Shown here: positions 55,440 to 64,000 of the stretch, piece after piece
Layout: every line of letters starts with the position of its first letter
Position numbering within the stretch: position 1 is the stretch's first letter
Notes under the pieces: generated by a model
Database searches by the model: none
What the model saw: only the letters and a program-made list of their open reading frames with translations
Told to the model about the DNA's origin: nothing
Translations under genes and position numbers: made by a program
NCBI RefSeq assembly: GCF_025642975.1
Contig: NZ_JANZKJ010000001.1
Coordinates: 620,001-684,000, forward strand
DNA length: 64,000 nt
Reading direction: 5' to 3'
Source: Pseudomonas sp. RIT-PI-S
GTDB taxonomy: Bacteria; Pseudomonadota; Gammaproteobacteria; Pseudomonadales; Pseudomonadaceae

Positions 55440-56141
55440 ATGCCCATTTGCCAGTCGCCCGTCATTGTCGCCCTGGATTTCTCCACTCGCGAAGCCGCCC
55501 TGGCGCTGGCTGACCGTCTGGACCCACGCTTGTGCCGGGTCAAGGTGGGGAAAGAGCTGTTTACTAGCAGCGCGGCGGGCATCGTGGGGGCGCTGAACGA
55601 TCGTGGCTTCGAAGTGTTCCTTGACCTGAAATTCCACGATATCCCCAACACCACCGCGATGGCCGTCAAAGCCGCAGCAGATATGGGGGTGTGGATGGTC
55701 AACGTGCATTGCTCAGGCGGCCTGCGAATGATGAGCGCATGCCGGGAGGTTCTGGAACAGAAAGGTGGGCACAAACCGCTGTTGATCGGTGTGACCGTGC
55801 TCACCAGCATGGAGCGCGAGGACCTGGCGGGCATTGGCCTGGATGTCGATCCACAGGAGCAGGTGCTGCGTTTGGCTGGCTTGGCGCAAAAGGCCGGGAT
55901 GGACGGTCTGGTGTGCTCTGCCCTTGAAGCGCCAGCGCTCAAGGGTGCTTACCCGCAGCTGAAACTGGTAACCCCCGGCATTCGCCCGGCTGGCAGTGCC
56001 CAGGACGATCAGCGGCGCATCCTGACCCCGCGCCAGGCACTGGATGCGGGTTCGGATTACCTGGTTATCGGCCGCCCCATCAGCCAGGCGGCGGATCCCG
56101 CGCGGGCGCTGGCGGATGTCGTCGCAGAGCTCAACGGCTGA
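55440..56141 (+). CDS. pyrF: orotidine 5'-phosphate decarboxylase PyrF
   Basis: This 233-residue TIM-barrel enzyme has [18 protein letters not shown] at the start, VKVGKELF, and the catalytic DxKxxD in [12 protein letters not shown] (near residue 60), with [17 protein letters not shown] near residue 178. It makes UMP in pyrimidine synthesis. A TACAAT -10-like box lies at 55401-55406. It ends 12 bases before the convergent benE gene. Confidence 0.96.
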   Translation: MPICQSPVIVALDFSTREAALALADRLDPRLCRVKVGKELFTSSAAGIVGALNDRGFEVFLDLKFHDIPNTTAMAVKAAADMGVWMVNVHCSGGLRMMSACREVLEQKGGHKPLLIGVTVLTSMEREDLAGIGLDVDPQEQVLRLAGLAQKAGMDGLVCSALEAPALKGAYPQLKLVTPGIRPAGSAQDDQRRILTPRQALDAGSDYLVIGRPISQAADPARALADVVAELNG

Positions 56142-56153
56142 GCGCCCGGGCGT

Positions 56154-57347
56154 TCAAGCCTTGCGGCCGTAGTTGAGAATAAGCAGGGTGCTTACGCCCG
56201 CGACTATTCCCCAGAACGCCGACCCTATGGACAGCAGCGTCATCCCTGAGGCAGTAACCATGAAGGTAATCAGTGCCGCCTCCCGCTCCCCAGGTTCTGC
56301 CATTGCCTGAGTGAGCCCATTGACGATCGAGCCAAGCAACGCCAAGGCTGCTATCGATAGCACCAACTCCCGGGGAAAGGCCGCGAAGAGCGCGGCCAGC
56401 GTGGCGCCGAAGGTGCCGGCGATCCCATAGAAGATTCCGCACCATACCGCCGCGGTGTAGCGCTTGCGCGGATCTTCATGCGCTTGTGGCCCGGTGCAGA
56501 TGGCGGCGCTGATGGCGGCGAGGTTAATGCCGTGGGAGCCGAACGGCGCCAGCAGCAACGAAGCGATCCCGGTAACCGAAACCAGCGGCGACGCGGCAAC
56601 CTGATAGCCGTCGGCGCGTAGCACGGCCATGCCTGGCATATTCTGCGAAGTCATGCACACCACGAACAATGGAATGGCGATGCTGACCGTAGCGGCCAGT
56701 GAAAACGCCGGGGGCGTCCACACCGGTACTGCCAGTTGCAATCGCACTTCGCTGAAGTTGAGCAGCCCCAGGCACGCTGCGGCTGTCACACCCGCCAACA
56801 AGGCGACCAGTACTGCGTAGCGCGGCGAGGCACGTTTGCACACCAAGTAGCTGAAGAACATGCATAGCACCAGCAAGGTCTGGTGCTGTGCGGCAAGGAA
56901 GATCTCGCTGCCGATCCGGAACAGGATCCCCGCCAACAAGGCAGCGGCGAGGGCGCCTGGCAGCCTGCGCACCAGGCGCTCGAATGTGCCGGTCATGCCG
57001 CAGACGGTAACCAGCAGCGCGCAGGTCAGGTAGGCACCGATTGCCTCGGGATAGCTGACACCACCCAGGCTGGTGACCAGCAGCGCCGCGCCGGGGGTGG
57101 ACCAGGCCACGGTAATCGGGGTGCGATAGCGCAACGACAGGCCAATGCTGCACAGCGCCATGCCGATGGACAGCGCCCAGATCCACGATGCGATCTGCGC
57201 CGTACTCAAGCCTGCCGCCTGGCCAGCCTGGTACATCAGGATCAGTGAGCTGGTGTAGCCGGTCATCATCGCGATGAAGCCTGCAACCACGGCGGAGGCC
57301 GAGGTGTCTGCCAAAGGGCGAGGGCGGGAAGAGGCGGTGCTGAACAT
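56154..57347 (-). CDS. benE: BenE-family benzoate/H+ symporter-type transporter
   Basis: This 397-residue protein has about 12 membrane helices and the BenE pattern (FIAMMTGYTSSLILMYQAGQAAGLS, TPITVAWSTPGAALL, GSHGINLAAISAAICTGPQAHEDP). By family it may take up benzoate or a similar aromatic acid, but no benzoate catabolism genes lie in the window, so the substrate is uncertain. It converges with pyrF. Confidence 0.85.
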   Translation of the reverse strand: MFSTASSRPRPLADTSASAVVAGFIAMMTGYTSSLILMYQAGQAAGLSTAQIASWIWALSIGMALCSIGLSLRYRTPITVAWSTPGAALLVTSLGGVSYPEAIGAYLTCALLVTVCGMTGTFERLVRRLPGALAAALLAGILFRIGSEIFLAAQHQTLLVLCMFFSYLVCKRASPRYAVLVALLAGVTAAACLGLLNFSEVRLQLAVPVWTPPAFSLAATVSIAIPLFVVCMTSQNMPGMAVLRADGYQVAASPLVSVTGIASLLLAPFGSHGINLAAISAAICTGPQAHEDPRKRYTAAVWCGIFYGIAGTFGATLAALFAAFPRELVLSIAALALLGSIVNGLTQAMAEPGEREAALITFMVTASGMTLLSIGSAFWGIVAGVSTLLILNYGRKA

Positions 57348-57458
57348 GGCTGGCGAATCCCTTGCGTCTGTTCACGAAGGGTAACGCCGGGGCGTAGGGG
57401 AGGGGCCGTACAGCCGTGAAAACAATCGGCAATACAGTGGATCTAGGGTGGAGATCAT

Positions 57459-57559
57459 GTAGGAGCCGGCAAAGCTGGCGAATGAACAGGGCTCCAGGCC
57501 ATGACTGAATCGCCAATCGCCAATCGCCAATCGCCTTCGCCGGCGTCGCCCGCTCCTAC
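57459..57559. repeat. BIME with an internal heptamer tandem repeat
   Basis: A GTAG-headed REP starts at 57459 (GAGCCGGCAAAGCTGGCGAA after the head) and an inverted partner (TTCGCCGGCGTCGCCCGCTC, then CTAC) lies at 57536-57559. Between them the heptamer AATCGCC is repeated four times in tandem (57508-57535). The element fills most of the 224-base gap between folE and benE, both on the minus strand. Confidence 0.8.
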
Positions 57560-57571
57560 ACCGGTCTGGGT

Positions 57572-58117
57572 TTAGCGGATCAGGCTAAGAAACTCGCTGC
57601 GAGTTGCGGCATTACTACGAAACTCACCCAGCATCACCGAGGTGATCATGGTGGAATTCTGCTTCTCAACGCCGCGCATCATCATGCACATATGCTTGGC
57701 TTCGACCACCACCGCCACACCCGCAGCGCCGGTCACCTGAAGCACCGCATCGGCAATCTGCCGGCTGAGGTTTTCCTGGATCTGCAGGCGACGGGCATAC
57801 ATATCCACGATCCGTGCGACCTTCGACAGCCCAAGCACCTTGCCGTTGGGCAGGTAGGCTACGTGAGCCTTGCCAATAAAGGGCAGCATGTGATGCTCGC
57901 ACAGCGAGTACAGCTCGATATCCTTGACCAGCACCATTTCGCTGTTATCAGAGCTGAACAAGGCGCCATTGGTCACCTCTTCGAGGGTTTGCTCGTAGCC
58001 GCGGCAAAGGTATTGCATCGCTTTGGCGGCGCGCTTGGGCGTATCGAGCAAGCCCTCACGGGAGATGTCCTCGCCGATCTGGCCGAGGATGGCACTGTAT
58101 TGCTGTTCCAGGGACAT
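57572..58117 (-). CDS. folE: GTP cyclohydrolase I FolE
   Basis: This 181-residue protein has the zinc and active-site pattern [10 protein letters not shown] (Cys/His/His near residues 71-74), [21 protein letters not shown], and the second zinc Cys in [15 protein letters not shown]. It converts GTP to dihydroneopterin triphosphate at the head of folate synthesis. The length is typical of short FolE copies. Pseudomonas often has more than one FolE-type enzyme; this is the zinc type. Confidence 0.94.
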   Translation of the reverse strand: MSLEQQYSAILGQIGEDISREGLLDTPKRAAKAMQYLCRGYEQTLEEVTNGALFSSDNSEMVLVKDIELYSLCEHHMLPFIGKAHVAYLPNGKVLGLSKVARIVDMYARRLQIQENLSRQIADAVLQVTGAAGVAVVVEAKHMCMMMRGVEKQNSTMITSVMLGEFRSNAATRSEFLSLIR

Positions 58118-58208
58118 GGATTTACCTGTAAGGGGTTTTTAAGCAGGCGCGTAGGTTAAGGCGCGCAAGGGGGCGCCGCAAGTGCACCGCCCGAGAAGGG
58201 GAGGCGGG

Positions 58209-58766
58209 CTATTCGTCGCGGCCTTCGAGCATGGTCCTGCGCAGCATCACATAAACCGCGCCGGTGCCACCATGGCGAGGCTGGCACGAGGTGAAGCCAA
58301 GCACCTGCGCATGCTGGCGCAGCCAGGTGTTCACGTGACTTTTGATCATCGGTCGCTTGCCATCGAGGCGCGCGGCCTTGCCGTGAGTGACGCGGACGCA
58401 GCGGATTTCCAGGCGCGCCGCTTCGGCAAAGAAGTCCCACAGCGTTTCCCGGGCTTTCTCCACCGGCATGCCATGAAGGTCCAGGCTGCCCTCGAAGGGA
58501 ATCTGCCCGAGCTTGAGCTTGCGCATCTGGCTTTCCTGCACGCCATCCCGGGCCCAGTGCAAGTCATCTTCGGCGCCTACGTCGATGACGAATTGGTCCG
58601 ACAGTCCATCGACTACCTTTACATCCTGGCGCACCGTAGCGGCCTGGCGCAGGGCCTGCAAACGCTCGCGATCTGCTCGCGGCTTGCCGGTGTCGGCGCG
58701 ATCATGGCGCAACGGTTTCACGCCGCGCACTTGGGCCTGGAACAGGGAAAAATCGTCGTCTTGCAT
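58209..58766 (-). CDS. Smr-domain protein (SmrA/YdaL type)
   Basis: This 185-residue protein has a C-terminal Smr domain (about residues 95-180) with the core SLDLHGMPVEKARE, a VTHGKAARLDG stretch, and a final strand VYVMLRR. The N-terminal part is charged and probably flexible. The Smr domain is a small endonuclease domain, and bacterial relatives cut nucleic acids or act on collided ribosomes. The ATG at 58766 has GGAGG just before it. It lies upstream of folE on the same strand with a ~90-base gap. Confidence 0.85.
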   Translation of the reverse strand: MQDDDFSLFQAQVRGVKPLRHDRADTGKPRADRERLQALRQAATVRQDVKVVDGLSDQFVIDVGAEDDLHWARDGVQESQMRKLKLGQIPFEGSLDLHGMPVEKARETLWDFFAEAARLEIRCVRVTHGKAARLDGKRPMIKSHVNTWLRQHAQVLGFTSCQPRHGGTGAVYVMLRRTMLEGRDE

Positions 58767-58800
58767 ATTTGCCTCCAAACAGGAAGCCAGTCTACGCGAG

Positions 58801-59124
58801 TCAGTCGTGCTTTTTCATCAGGTGCGGCGCCAGGTTCAAATCCTGGGTACGCCGCATGCGACGGCGGCTGCGCCGCCACACGATGATGCCCAGATAGAGG
58901 AACAGCAAGCCAAACACGACCTGGATGATCGCCCCCGTGGTGCTGGTGTCGAGGCCTTCCACGGCAGGTGGGCGGCCCAGCAGGCTGGCTGCGCCAGCCA
59001 TGCCCAGCAGTATGCCAAAGGTCGCTAGCAGCGCCGCGAAGGTTGCACTCAACCGCATCCGCCACCGGTTTGGACCGCGAGGGCGAAGCCGGCGAGCGTC
59101 GAAACCGTCGTCGGATAGCTTCAT
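58801..59124 (-). CDS. small membrane protein of unknown function
   Basis: This 107-residue protein has a basic N-terminus, two membrane helices (about residues 25-50 and 62-85) and a very basic cytoplasmic tail (RRSRRRMRR). RBS GAGGAACT lies upstream of the ATG. No family is recognised. It precedes the Smr gene on the same strand with a gap of 34 bases and could be co-transcribed. Confidence 0.65.
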   Translation of the reverse strand: MKLSDDGFDARRLRPRGPNRWRMRLSATFAALLATFGILLGMAGAASLLGRPPAVEGLDTSTTGAIIQVVFGLLFLYLGIIVWRRSRRRMRRTQDLNLAPHLMKKHD

Positions 59125-59241
59125 CGGGAGTTCCTCAGGTGAATACCGGGCCTTCGACCCGCTGTGCGGGCTCGGGTTCCGGGGTGTGCGGTAATCGGCT
59201 CGCAGGGGCCGTGATGAACGACGGACGGCGCTCGCCGAAGC

Positions 59242-59832
59242 TTAGATGACGTTAGCGGTCGAAGTTACGGCGGCGAAGTTATCGGCCATGGTCGCCATGC
59301 CTACCTGCTTGACCTGTTCGGCGCTGAGCACGCCACCCTTGTAAGGCAGGTCGCGGGTAGCGCAGGCGTCTTCGATCAGGGTGCAGCGATAACCGTAGTC
59401 CTTGGCGGCGCGAATGGTGGTGCTGACGCTCGAATGAGTCATGAAGCCGCACACGATCAGGTCGAGGTGGCCAAGCTCTTGAAGCCGTTTATGCAGGTCG
59501 GTGTCGTTGAACGCATTGGGCATGCGTTTTTCAATGATGTGTTCGCCTTCGAGCGGTGCGGCCTTGTCGATAAACCGGCCGCGTTCCCCCTGAGGGTCGA
59601 ACAGGCCGCCGGGGATGCCCAGGTGCTTGACGTGGACAATGGGCCGCTTGGCCTTGCGCGCGGCGTCCAGCAGCAGAGCGATGTGGTCGACGGCTTCGTC
59701 AATGCCGGACAACGCCAGAGGCCCGCTCAGGTACTCTTTCTGCGCGTCGATAATGATCAGCGTGGCATTGCTCAGAGTAAACGGCGGGTAGCCGCGACCG
59801 CTGAGTTGAAACATCGTCTTGACATCGGGCAT
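59242..59832 (-). CDS. isochorismatase-fold hydrolase, active-site Cys replaced by Ser
   Basis: This 196-residue protein has TLIIIDAQKEYLSGPL (Asp near residue 29), IIEKRMPNAFNDT (Lys near residue 100) and VCGFMTHSSVSTTIRAAKDYGYR. The nucleophile position in the last motif is Ser (THSSV) instead of the usual Cys, the same change as in the other family member at 42144. The substrate is unknown. It diverges from prmB. Confidence 0.78.
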   Translation of the reverse strand: MPDVKTMFQLSGRGYPPFTLSNATLIIIDAQKEYLSGPLALSGIDEAVDHIALLLDAARKAKRPIVHVKHLGIPGGLFDPQGERGRFIDKAAPLEGEHIIEKRMPNAFNDTDLHKRLQELGHLDLIVCGFMTHSSVSTTIRAAKDYGYRCTLIEDACATRDLPYKGGVLSAEQVKQVGMATMADNFAAVTSTANVI

Positions 59833-59968
59833 CAGGGGCTCCTTTGGATAGGGCTTTTGCCATATTCTCCACTGCCCAAGCCGTTATGGGAATCACCGCG
59901 ATGCGAAGTCGCGCCTGCCGGGGCCTGGGGCTGGTAGAATCGAGGGCAGTTTGTTCAAGGAGCTTGCC

Positions 59969-60877
59969 GTGATCACTACCCGCCTGCGCACCCTGCGCGA
60001 CCACATTCGTTGGGCGGTCAGCCGCTTCCATGCCGAGGGGCTTTATTTCGGCCATGGCACCGATAACGCCTGGGACGAAGCACGGCAGCTGGTGGTAGGG
60101 GCTTTGCACCTGCCCTGGGATATCAGCGATGCCTATCTCGATTGCCGGCTGGAGGACGACGAACTGAGCCACGTGCAACACCTGTTGCGCCGGCGAATCA
60201 AAGAGCGCATTCCCGCAGCCTATCTGCTAGGTGAGGCATGGTTCTGCGGGCTGCCATTTATCGTCGATCAGCGGGTGCTGATTCCGCGGTCCCCCATCGC
60301 CGAGCTGATCGGCCAGCGCTTCGCCCCTTGGCTGGATGGCGCCCCGGCACGGGTTCTTGACCTGTGCACGGGTTCGGGTTGCATCGGCATCGCCTGTGCA
60401 GACGCGTTCCCCGCCGCCGAGGTAGTGCTCGCCGACCTGTCCTTCGACGCACTGGAAGTGGCCAACCAGAACATCGAGCGGCATGAGTTGGAAGCCCGGG
60501 TATTCACGGTGCAGGGTGACGGTTTCGCCGGCCTGCCAGGGCAGCGCTTCGACCTGATCGTTTCGAACCCGCCTTACGTCGATGCCGAAGACTTCGCGGA
60601 CATGCCCGCCGAGTACCATCACGAGCCCGCGCTGGGCCTGGCCTGCGGCGACGACGGCCTGGACCTGGTGCGACGGATGCTCGCCGAGGCGGCCGACCAT
60701 CTCACCGAACAGGGGCTGCTGGTGGTGGAAGTGGGCAATAGCCAGGTGCATGTAGAGGCTCTCTACCCCGAAGTGGACTTCACTTGGTTCGAGTTCGAAC
60801 AGGGTGGGCACGGGGTGTTTGGATTGACCGCCGCCCAATGCCGGCAACACCAGGCGCTGTTTGCCTCGCGGGTATAG
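59969..60877 (+). CDS. prmB: 50S ribosomal protein L3 N5-glutamine methyltransferase PrmB
   Basis: This 302-residue SAM methyltransferase of the HemK/PrmC type has [20 protein letters not shown] (motif I, near residue 130) and [22 protein letters not shown] (the NPPY motif, near residue 203). It methylates a glutamine of ribosomal protein L3. The GTG at 59969 has CAAGGAG upstream and is preferred to a TTG at 59951. A large REP array follows the gene. Confidence 0.9.
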   Translation: MITTRLRTLRDHIRWAVSRFHAEGLYFGHGTDNAWDEARQLVVGALHLPWDISDAYLDCRLEDDELSHVQHLLRRRIKERIPAAYLLGEAWFCGLPFIVDQRVLIPRSPIAELIGQRFAPWLDGAPARVLDLCTGSGCIGIACADAFPAAEVVLADLSFDALEVANQNIERHELEARVFTVQGDGFAGLPGQRFDLIVSNPPYVDAEDFADMPAEYHHEPALGLACGDDGLDLVRRMLAEAADHLTEQGLLVVEVGNSQVHVEALYPEVDFTWFEFEQGGHGVFGLTAAQCRQHQALFASRV

Positions 60878-60899
60878 GCCCCCAGCCAACTGGACGCAG

Positions 60900-61360
60900 G
60901 GTTCGCAGGCTGTCGCCAGCTCCTACCTGATTCTCACCGACGGGGGGTAGGCGCGTGCGAAGCCCGCGAACAGGTGTTTACGGTTCGGTTCGCAGGCTGT
61001 CGCCAGCTCCTACCTGATTTCTCACCGACGGGGGGTAGGAGCGTGCGAAGCCCGCGAACAGGTGTTTACGGTTCGGTTCGCCGGTTACCGCCAGCTCCTA
61101 CCTGACTTTCACCGACGGGGTAGGAGCGTGCGAAGCCCGCGAACAGGTGTTCATGATTCGGTTCGCCGGCTGTCGCCAGCTCCTACCTGATTCGCACCGA
61201 CGGGGGTAGGAGCGTGCGAGGCCCGCGAACAGGTGTTCACGGTTCGGTTCGCAGGCTACCGCCAGCGCCTACCTGATTTTCACCGACGGGGGGTAGGAGC
61301 GTGCGAAGCCCGCGAACAGGTATTTACGGTTCGGTTCGCCGGCTACCGCCAGCACCTACC
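60900..61360. repeat. tandem BIME array: five ~87-bp units plus a partial sixth
   Basis: Units start at 60900, 60987, 61075, 61160, 61246 and (partial) 61333, giving periods of 87, 88, 85, 86 and 87 bases. Each holds an inverted REP (GGTTCGCAGGCTGTCGCCAG, then CTCCTAC), a short spacer (CTGATTTTCACCGACGGGG) and a direct REP with a GTAG head (GAGCGTGCGAAGCCCGCGAA), then CAGGTGTTTACGGTTC-like bases. The array fills the gap after prmB and reaches into the stop codon of the next minus-strand gene. Confidence 0.95.
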
Positions 61361-62153
61361 GATGCGTTGCTATCCAGATCAGCAACGCCGCCTGGAACAC
61401 CGCAAAGGCGATCAGGCAACCGATGGTAAAGCGCAGGCCCCCATCCTCTCGGCGGTATTTGTTGATCCGCTCCTCATGCTTGCGCAGTTTTACCTCCAGC
61501 TCCTGCAGGCTTTTATCGGCCAGTTGCAGCAAGGTGGCGCTATCCAGCGTGTTTACCCGCTGCAGCTTCTCCGCATTCCAGGAAGGCAGAAGGGCACTGA
61601 CGCGGGTATCTTTGTAGCGCCCCTTCAGGTGCTGAGCGTCGGCGTATTCCACATCCAGGCCATGGGTACGCAGCACGTGATCGCGACGCTGACGGGTATC
61701 CTCCACCAGCGCATCACGGTTGGGCAGTTCAACGCCATCGATTCGATACGCCGGCCAGCGCGCAGTTGCCCAACTGGCCGCCTGGGCCAGAAGGAAGCGG
61801 CCAAGGCCGCGGTTAGGGGGCTCGATGCTGAGGGTCTCCGGTACACTCCACACCCGTTGCTCCAAGTGATCGGCCCACAGGTCGAGGCAGTTCTGCTCTT
61901 TGCGTACGCGTTGGCCTGGCAATTCGATGTTCAAGCGCAGCAGGCTGTAGCGCTCGCCATGCCGCTCGGCCCAACCGAACTGTACGAAGCGCAACGGCCG
62001 TGGGCCCGTTGTGCGGTCGCTGGGTTGGGCGGCCAGGCGCAGCAATTCATAGTGTTCGGGGGCTACTTCAGCCCAAGGAAGGTTTGGCAGCTCGGCTTCC
62101 GGCGCCGCCACGGCCTCCTCGGCTGGCGCCTCGTGCAAAGGGGTTTCAGACAT
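61356..62153 (-). CDS. tail-anchored coiled-coil protein of unknown function
   Basis: This 265-residue protein has an acidic N-terminus (SETPLHEAPAEEAVAAPEAE), a soluble middle domain, a predicted coiled coil (about residues 205-235; LLQLADKSLQELEVKLRKHEERINKYRRE) and a single C-terminal membrane helix (FTIGCLIAFAVFQAALLIWIA). It should be held in the inner membrane by its tail with the bulk in the cytoplasm. No known domain is recognised. Its TAG stop is formed by the GTAG head of the last REP of the adjoining array. Confidence 0.75.
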   Translation of the reverse strand: MSETPLHEAPAEEAVAAPEAELPNLPWAEVAPEHYELLRLAAQPSDRTTGPRPLRFVQFGWAERHGERYSLLRLNIELPGQRVRKEQNCLDLWADHLEQRVWSVPETLSIEPPNRGLGRFLLAQAASWATARWPAYRIDGVELPNRDALVEDTRQRRDHVLRTHGLDVEYADAQHLKGRYKDTRVSALLPSWNAEKLQRVNTLDSATLLQLADKSLQELEVKLRKHEERINKYRREDGGLRFTIGCLIAFAVFQAALLIWIATHR

Positions 62154-62212
62154 ATCGGCGATCCTCTAACTACACAAGGTATCGGCGATCGATACAAATT
62201 CTGAAGCACCCT

Positions 62213-63181
62213 TCAGGGGTTCGCCTTGATGAAGGTCGCCAACGCTTCGGCCAAACCCGCTGCCAACGGCAGGCCAGGATTGTTGTAGGAGGCAAGCTGC
62301 TGTTTCAGGTCCATGGGTACGATACGCAGGACATGGTTCATACCCGGGATCAATACCTTGTGGGCGCGCGGGTTGGCAGCCGTCAGCGCGTCGGCGTCTG
62401 CCACGCTCACCTGAATATCGTGTTCGCCCTGGATTACCAGCACCGGCACCTGCAAGGCAGCAAACGCCTGCGCCGGATCCTGGCGGAACAGGGAGATCAA
62501 GTAAGGCTGCACGCTGGGGCGGAACACCACCTGCAAAGGCGGCGGCACCTGGTCGTCAAGCTGGCCGGCTTTCAACTCCGCCAGCAACTGCTCGCTACGG
62601 GCATAGAGGTCGGCGGGCAGCCGCTCGTGCAGTTGCTCTCGCAGCACCTGGTCGATTGGCCGGCCGCTGCCCGCAAGGGTCACCACTGCCACCGCGCAGG
62701 TGTGCGGCGCTGCCAGCGTGGCGATCAGCGCGCCTTCGCTATGCCCAAGCAGGGTCAGTGCGCCGAAGCGCGGATCCTGGCTCAGCAAGCGAGCCCACGC
62801 CGCCGCGTCCGCGACGTATTGTTCAACGCTGAGGCTACGCTCATCTGGCGCCAGGGGTAGGCCGCTGGCCACCCCGCGTTTGTCATAGCGCACGCTGGCG
62901 ATCCCTGCTCTCGCCAGCGCCCAGGCGAGCTTTTTCAGGCTATCGGTGCGCCCGGCGTCGCTATTGTTGCCATCGCGGTCGGTGGCTCCGGAGCCCGAAA
63001 TAATCAATACCACTGGCACTGGCTGGCTAGCGCGCGGCAGCAAGAGGCTGCCATGCAGAGTGCCGCTACCGGTGTCGAGGTCAATAGGCCGCTGCAAAAT
63101 GGATGCAGCCGCAGTGCTAGGCGCGGCCTGGACCAGGGAAGTTAGAAACAGGGCAAGCAGGATCAAAAAGCGCGACATCAT
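62213..63181 (-). CDS. exported alpha/beta hydrolase
   Basis: This ~322-residue protein has a signal peptide ([20 protein letters not shown]), the strand [17 protein letters not shown], the nucleophile elbow [11 protein letters not shown], an acid in IQGEHDIQV and the His in PGMNHVLR, a complete catalytic triad. It resembles serine hydrolases/esterases that act in the periplasm. Two adjacent ATGs (63181 and 63178) are possible starts. It diverges from aroC. Substrate unknown. Confidence 0.85.
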   Translation of the reverse strand: MMSRFLILLALFLTSLVQAAPSTAAASILQRPIDLDTGSGTLHGSLLLPRASQPVPVVLIISGSGATDRDGNNSDAGRTDSLKKLAWALARAGIASVRYDKRGVASGLPLAPDERSLSVEQYVADAAAWARLLSQDPRFGALTLLGHSEGALIATLAAPHTCAVAVVTLAGSGRPIDQVLREQLHERLPADLYARSEQLLAELKAGQLDDQVPPPLQVVFRPSVQPYLISLFRQDPAQAFAALQVPVLVIQGEHDIQVSVADADALTAANPRAHKVLIPGMNHVLRIVPMDLKQQLASYNNPGLPLAAGLAEALATFIKANP

Positions 63182-63315
63182 GGGCCATCGTGACAGGGGA
63201 AGGGTTGGACCGAAGCGGCCCGGCGAAGGTTCGGCAAAGGGTGAACTGGCTCGCCACCCTGCGTATACTGGCCGGCCCCATGTTTCATCCAGATTCATCT
63301 CGCGGAGCCTCTCGC

Positions 63316-64000
63316 ATGTCTGGCAATACCTTCGGCAAGCTGTTCACCGTCACCACCGCTGGCGAAAGCCATGGCCCTGGGCTGCTGGCCATCGTCGACG
63401 GTTGCCCGCCAGGTCTTGCGTTGGATGTTGCCGACCTGCAGCGTGATCTGGATCGCCGCAAACCCGGCACCAGCCGCCACACTACGCAGCGGCAGGAGGC
63501 GGACGAGGTGGAAATTCTTTCCGGGGTTTTCGAGGGGCATACCACCGGTACGCCAATCGGCCTGCTGATCCGCAACACCGACCAGAAGTCCAAGGACTAC
63601 TCGGCGATCAAGGACATCTTCCGTCCCGCTCATGCGGACTACACCTACCATCATAAATATGGCGTGCGGGACTACCGTGGGGGTGGTCGCAGTTCGGCAC
63701 GGGAGACAGCCATGCGTGTGGCGGCAGGGGCAATCGCCAAGAAATACCTTGCCACCCGCGGCATCGAGGTCCGCGGCTACATGAGCCAGCTCGGCCCCAT
63801 CGAGATTCCTTTCGTAAGCTGGGATAGCGTGGGGCAGAACGCGTTCTTCAGCGCCGACCCGGCCAAGGTCCCTGAACTCGAAGCCTACATGGACCAACTG
63901 CGCCGTGATCAGGATTCGGTCGGGGCGAAAATCACCGTGGTCGCCGATGGAGTAATGCCAGGCTTGGGAGAGCCAATCTTCGACCGCCTGGATGCCGACC
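63316..64000 (+). CDS. aroC: chorismate synthase AroC, 3' truncated by window edge
   Basis: The first 228 residues are visible, starting [22 protein letters not shown], with the FMN/NADPH-binding signatures TTAGESHG and [23 protein letters not shown] intact. AroC makes chorismate from 5-enolpyruvylshikimate-3-phosphate, the product of AroA. It feeds the pheA and tyrA products encoded at 36-38 kb. The rest of the gene lies beyond the window. Confidence 0.96.
   Translation, partial: MSGNTFGKLFTVTTAGESHGPGLLAIVDGCPPGLALDVADLQRDLDRRKPGTSRHTTQRQEADEVEILSGVFEGHTTGTPIGLLIRNTDQKSKDYSAIKDIFRPAHADYTYHHKYGVRDYRGGGRSSARETAMRVAAGAIAKKYLATRGIEVRGYMSQLGPIEIPFVSWDSVGQNAFFSADPAKVPELEAYMDQLRRDQDSVGAKITVVADGVMPGLGEPIFDRLDAD

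Noticed and set aside
60900..61360. CRISPR-like array after prmB
   Set aside because: The regular repeats are palindromic REP pairs with near-identical spacers and a period of ~87 bases; there are no unique spacers and no cas genes.
61233..62204. 323-residue plus-strand frame over the REP array and the coiled-coil gene
   Set aside because: Its first part translates the REP repeat and the rest is antisense to a better-supported gene with RBS and membrane anchor.

Overview
The window looks like a Pseudomonas chromosome, most likely from the P. putida/P. fluorescens side of the genus. The evidence is gene content and order: an NAGGN osmolyte operon, RsmI, UndA, an mtaD-ubiG-mupP-yciK operon facing mtnA-gyrA-serC-pheA-tyrA-cmk-rpsA-ihfB, a wbpV/wbpL/wbpM-type O-antigen end, and many GTAG-headed REP palindromes. 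Species cannot be fixed from this sequence alone. No rRNA or tRNA gene, CRISPR array, prophage or intact insertion sequence was seen.

Layout. 1-6.2 kb: a truncated exported hydrolase, a GH17-like membrane glucan enzyme, an orphan glycine-betaine-type binding protein and the yjcH-actP acetate uptake pair. 6.3-8.5 kb: small membrane proteins, an SDR, YnfA, RsmI and a YheU protein. 8.6-13.4 kb: the NAGGN operon (Ntn amidotransferase, N-acetylglutaminylglutamine synthetase, M42 peptidase). 13.7-29.4 kb: two c-di-GMP proteins, mnmC, a PPK2-type polyphosphate:AMP phosphotransferase, fumC, bolA, trhO, a DsbA-fold protein, undA (1-undecene synthesis), yciK, mupP and ubiG. 29.5-42.1 kb: mtaD/mtnA of methylthioadenosine salvage, gyrA, the aromatic amino acid operon, cmk, rpsA and ihfB. 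42.1-50.6 kb: an AT-richer O-antigen region. 50.7-64 kb: a lactonase-like propeller, a ComEA-like protein, a FabF paralogue, a TetR regulator, pyrF, benE, folE, an Smr protein, prmB, an exported hydrolase and the start of aroC.

How the genes work together. Osmoprotection is served by the NAGGN operon and perhaps the betaine-binding protein. Aromatic amino acid synthesis is served by serC, pheA, tyrA and aroC, but TyrA lacks the C-terminal AroA (EPSP synthase) domain to which it is normally fused in Pseudomonas. WbpV/WbpL/WbpM-type proteins would make and load the first N-acetyl-D-fucosamine-type sugar of an O-antigen. RsmI and the two GGDEF/EAL proteins belong to lifestyle control.

The most notable observations are the TyrA without AroA; undA, predicted to be a 1-alkene-forming diiron enzyme; a five-copy tandem array of an ~87-bp double-REP unit at 60900-61360; REP elements whose GTAG head supplies the stop codon of the preceding gene at three places; a cluster of DnaA-box sequences near 54.1-54.5 kb; and an O-antigen locus with no flippase or chain-length gene in view.
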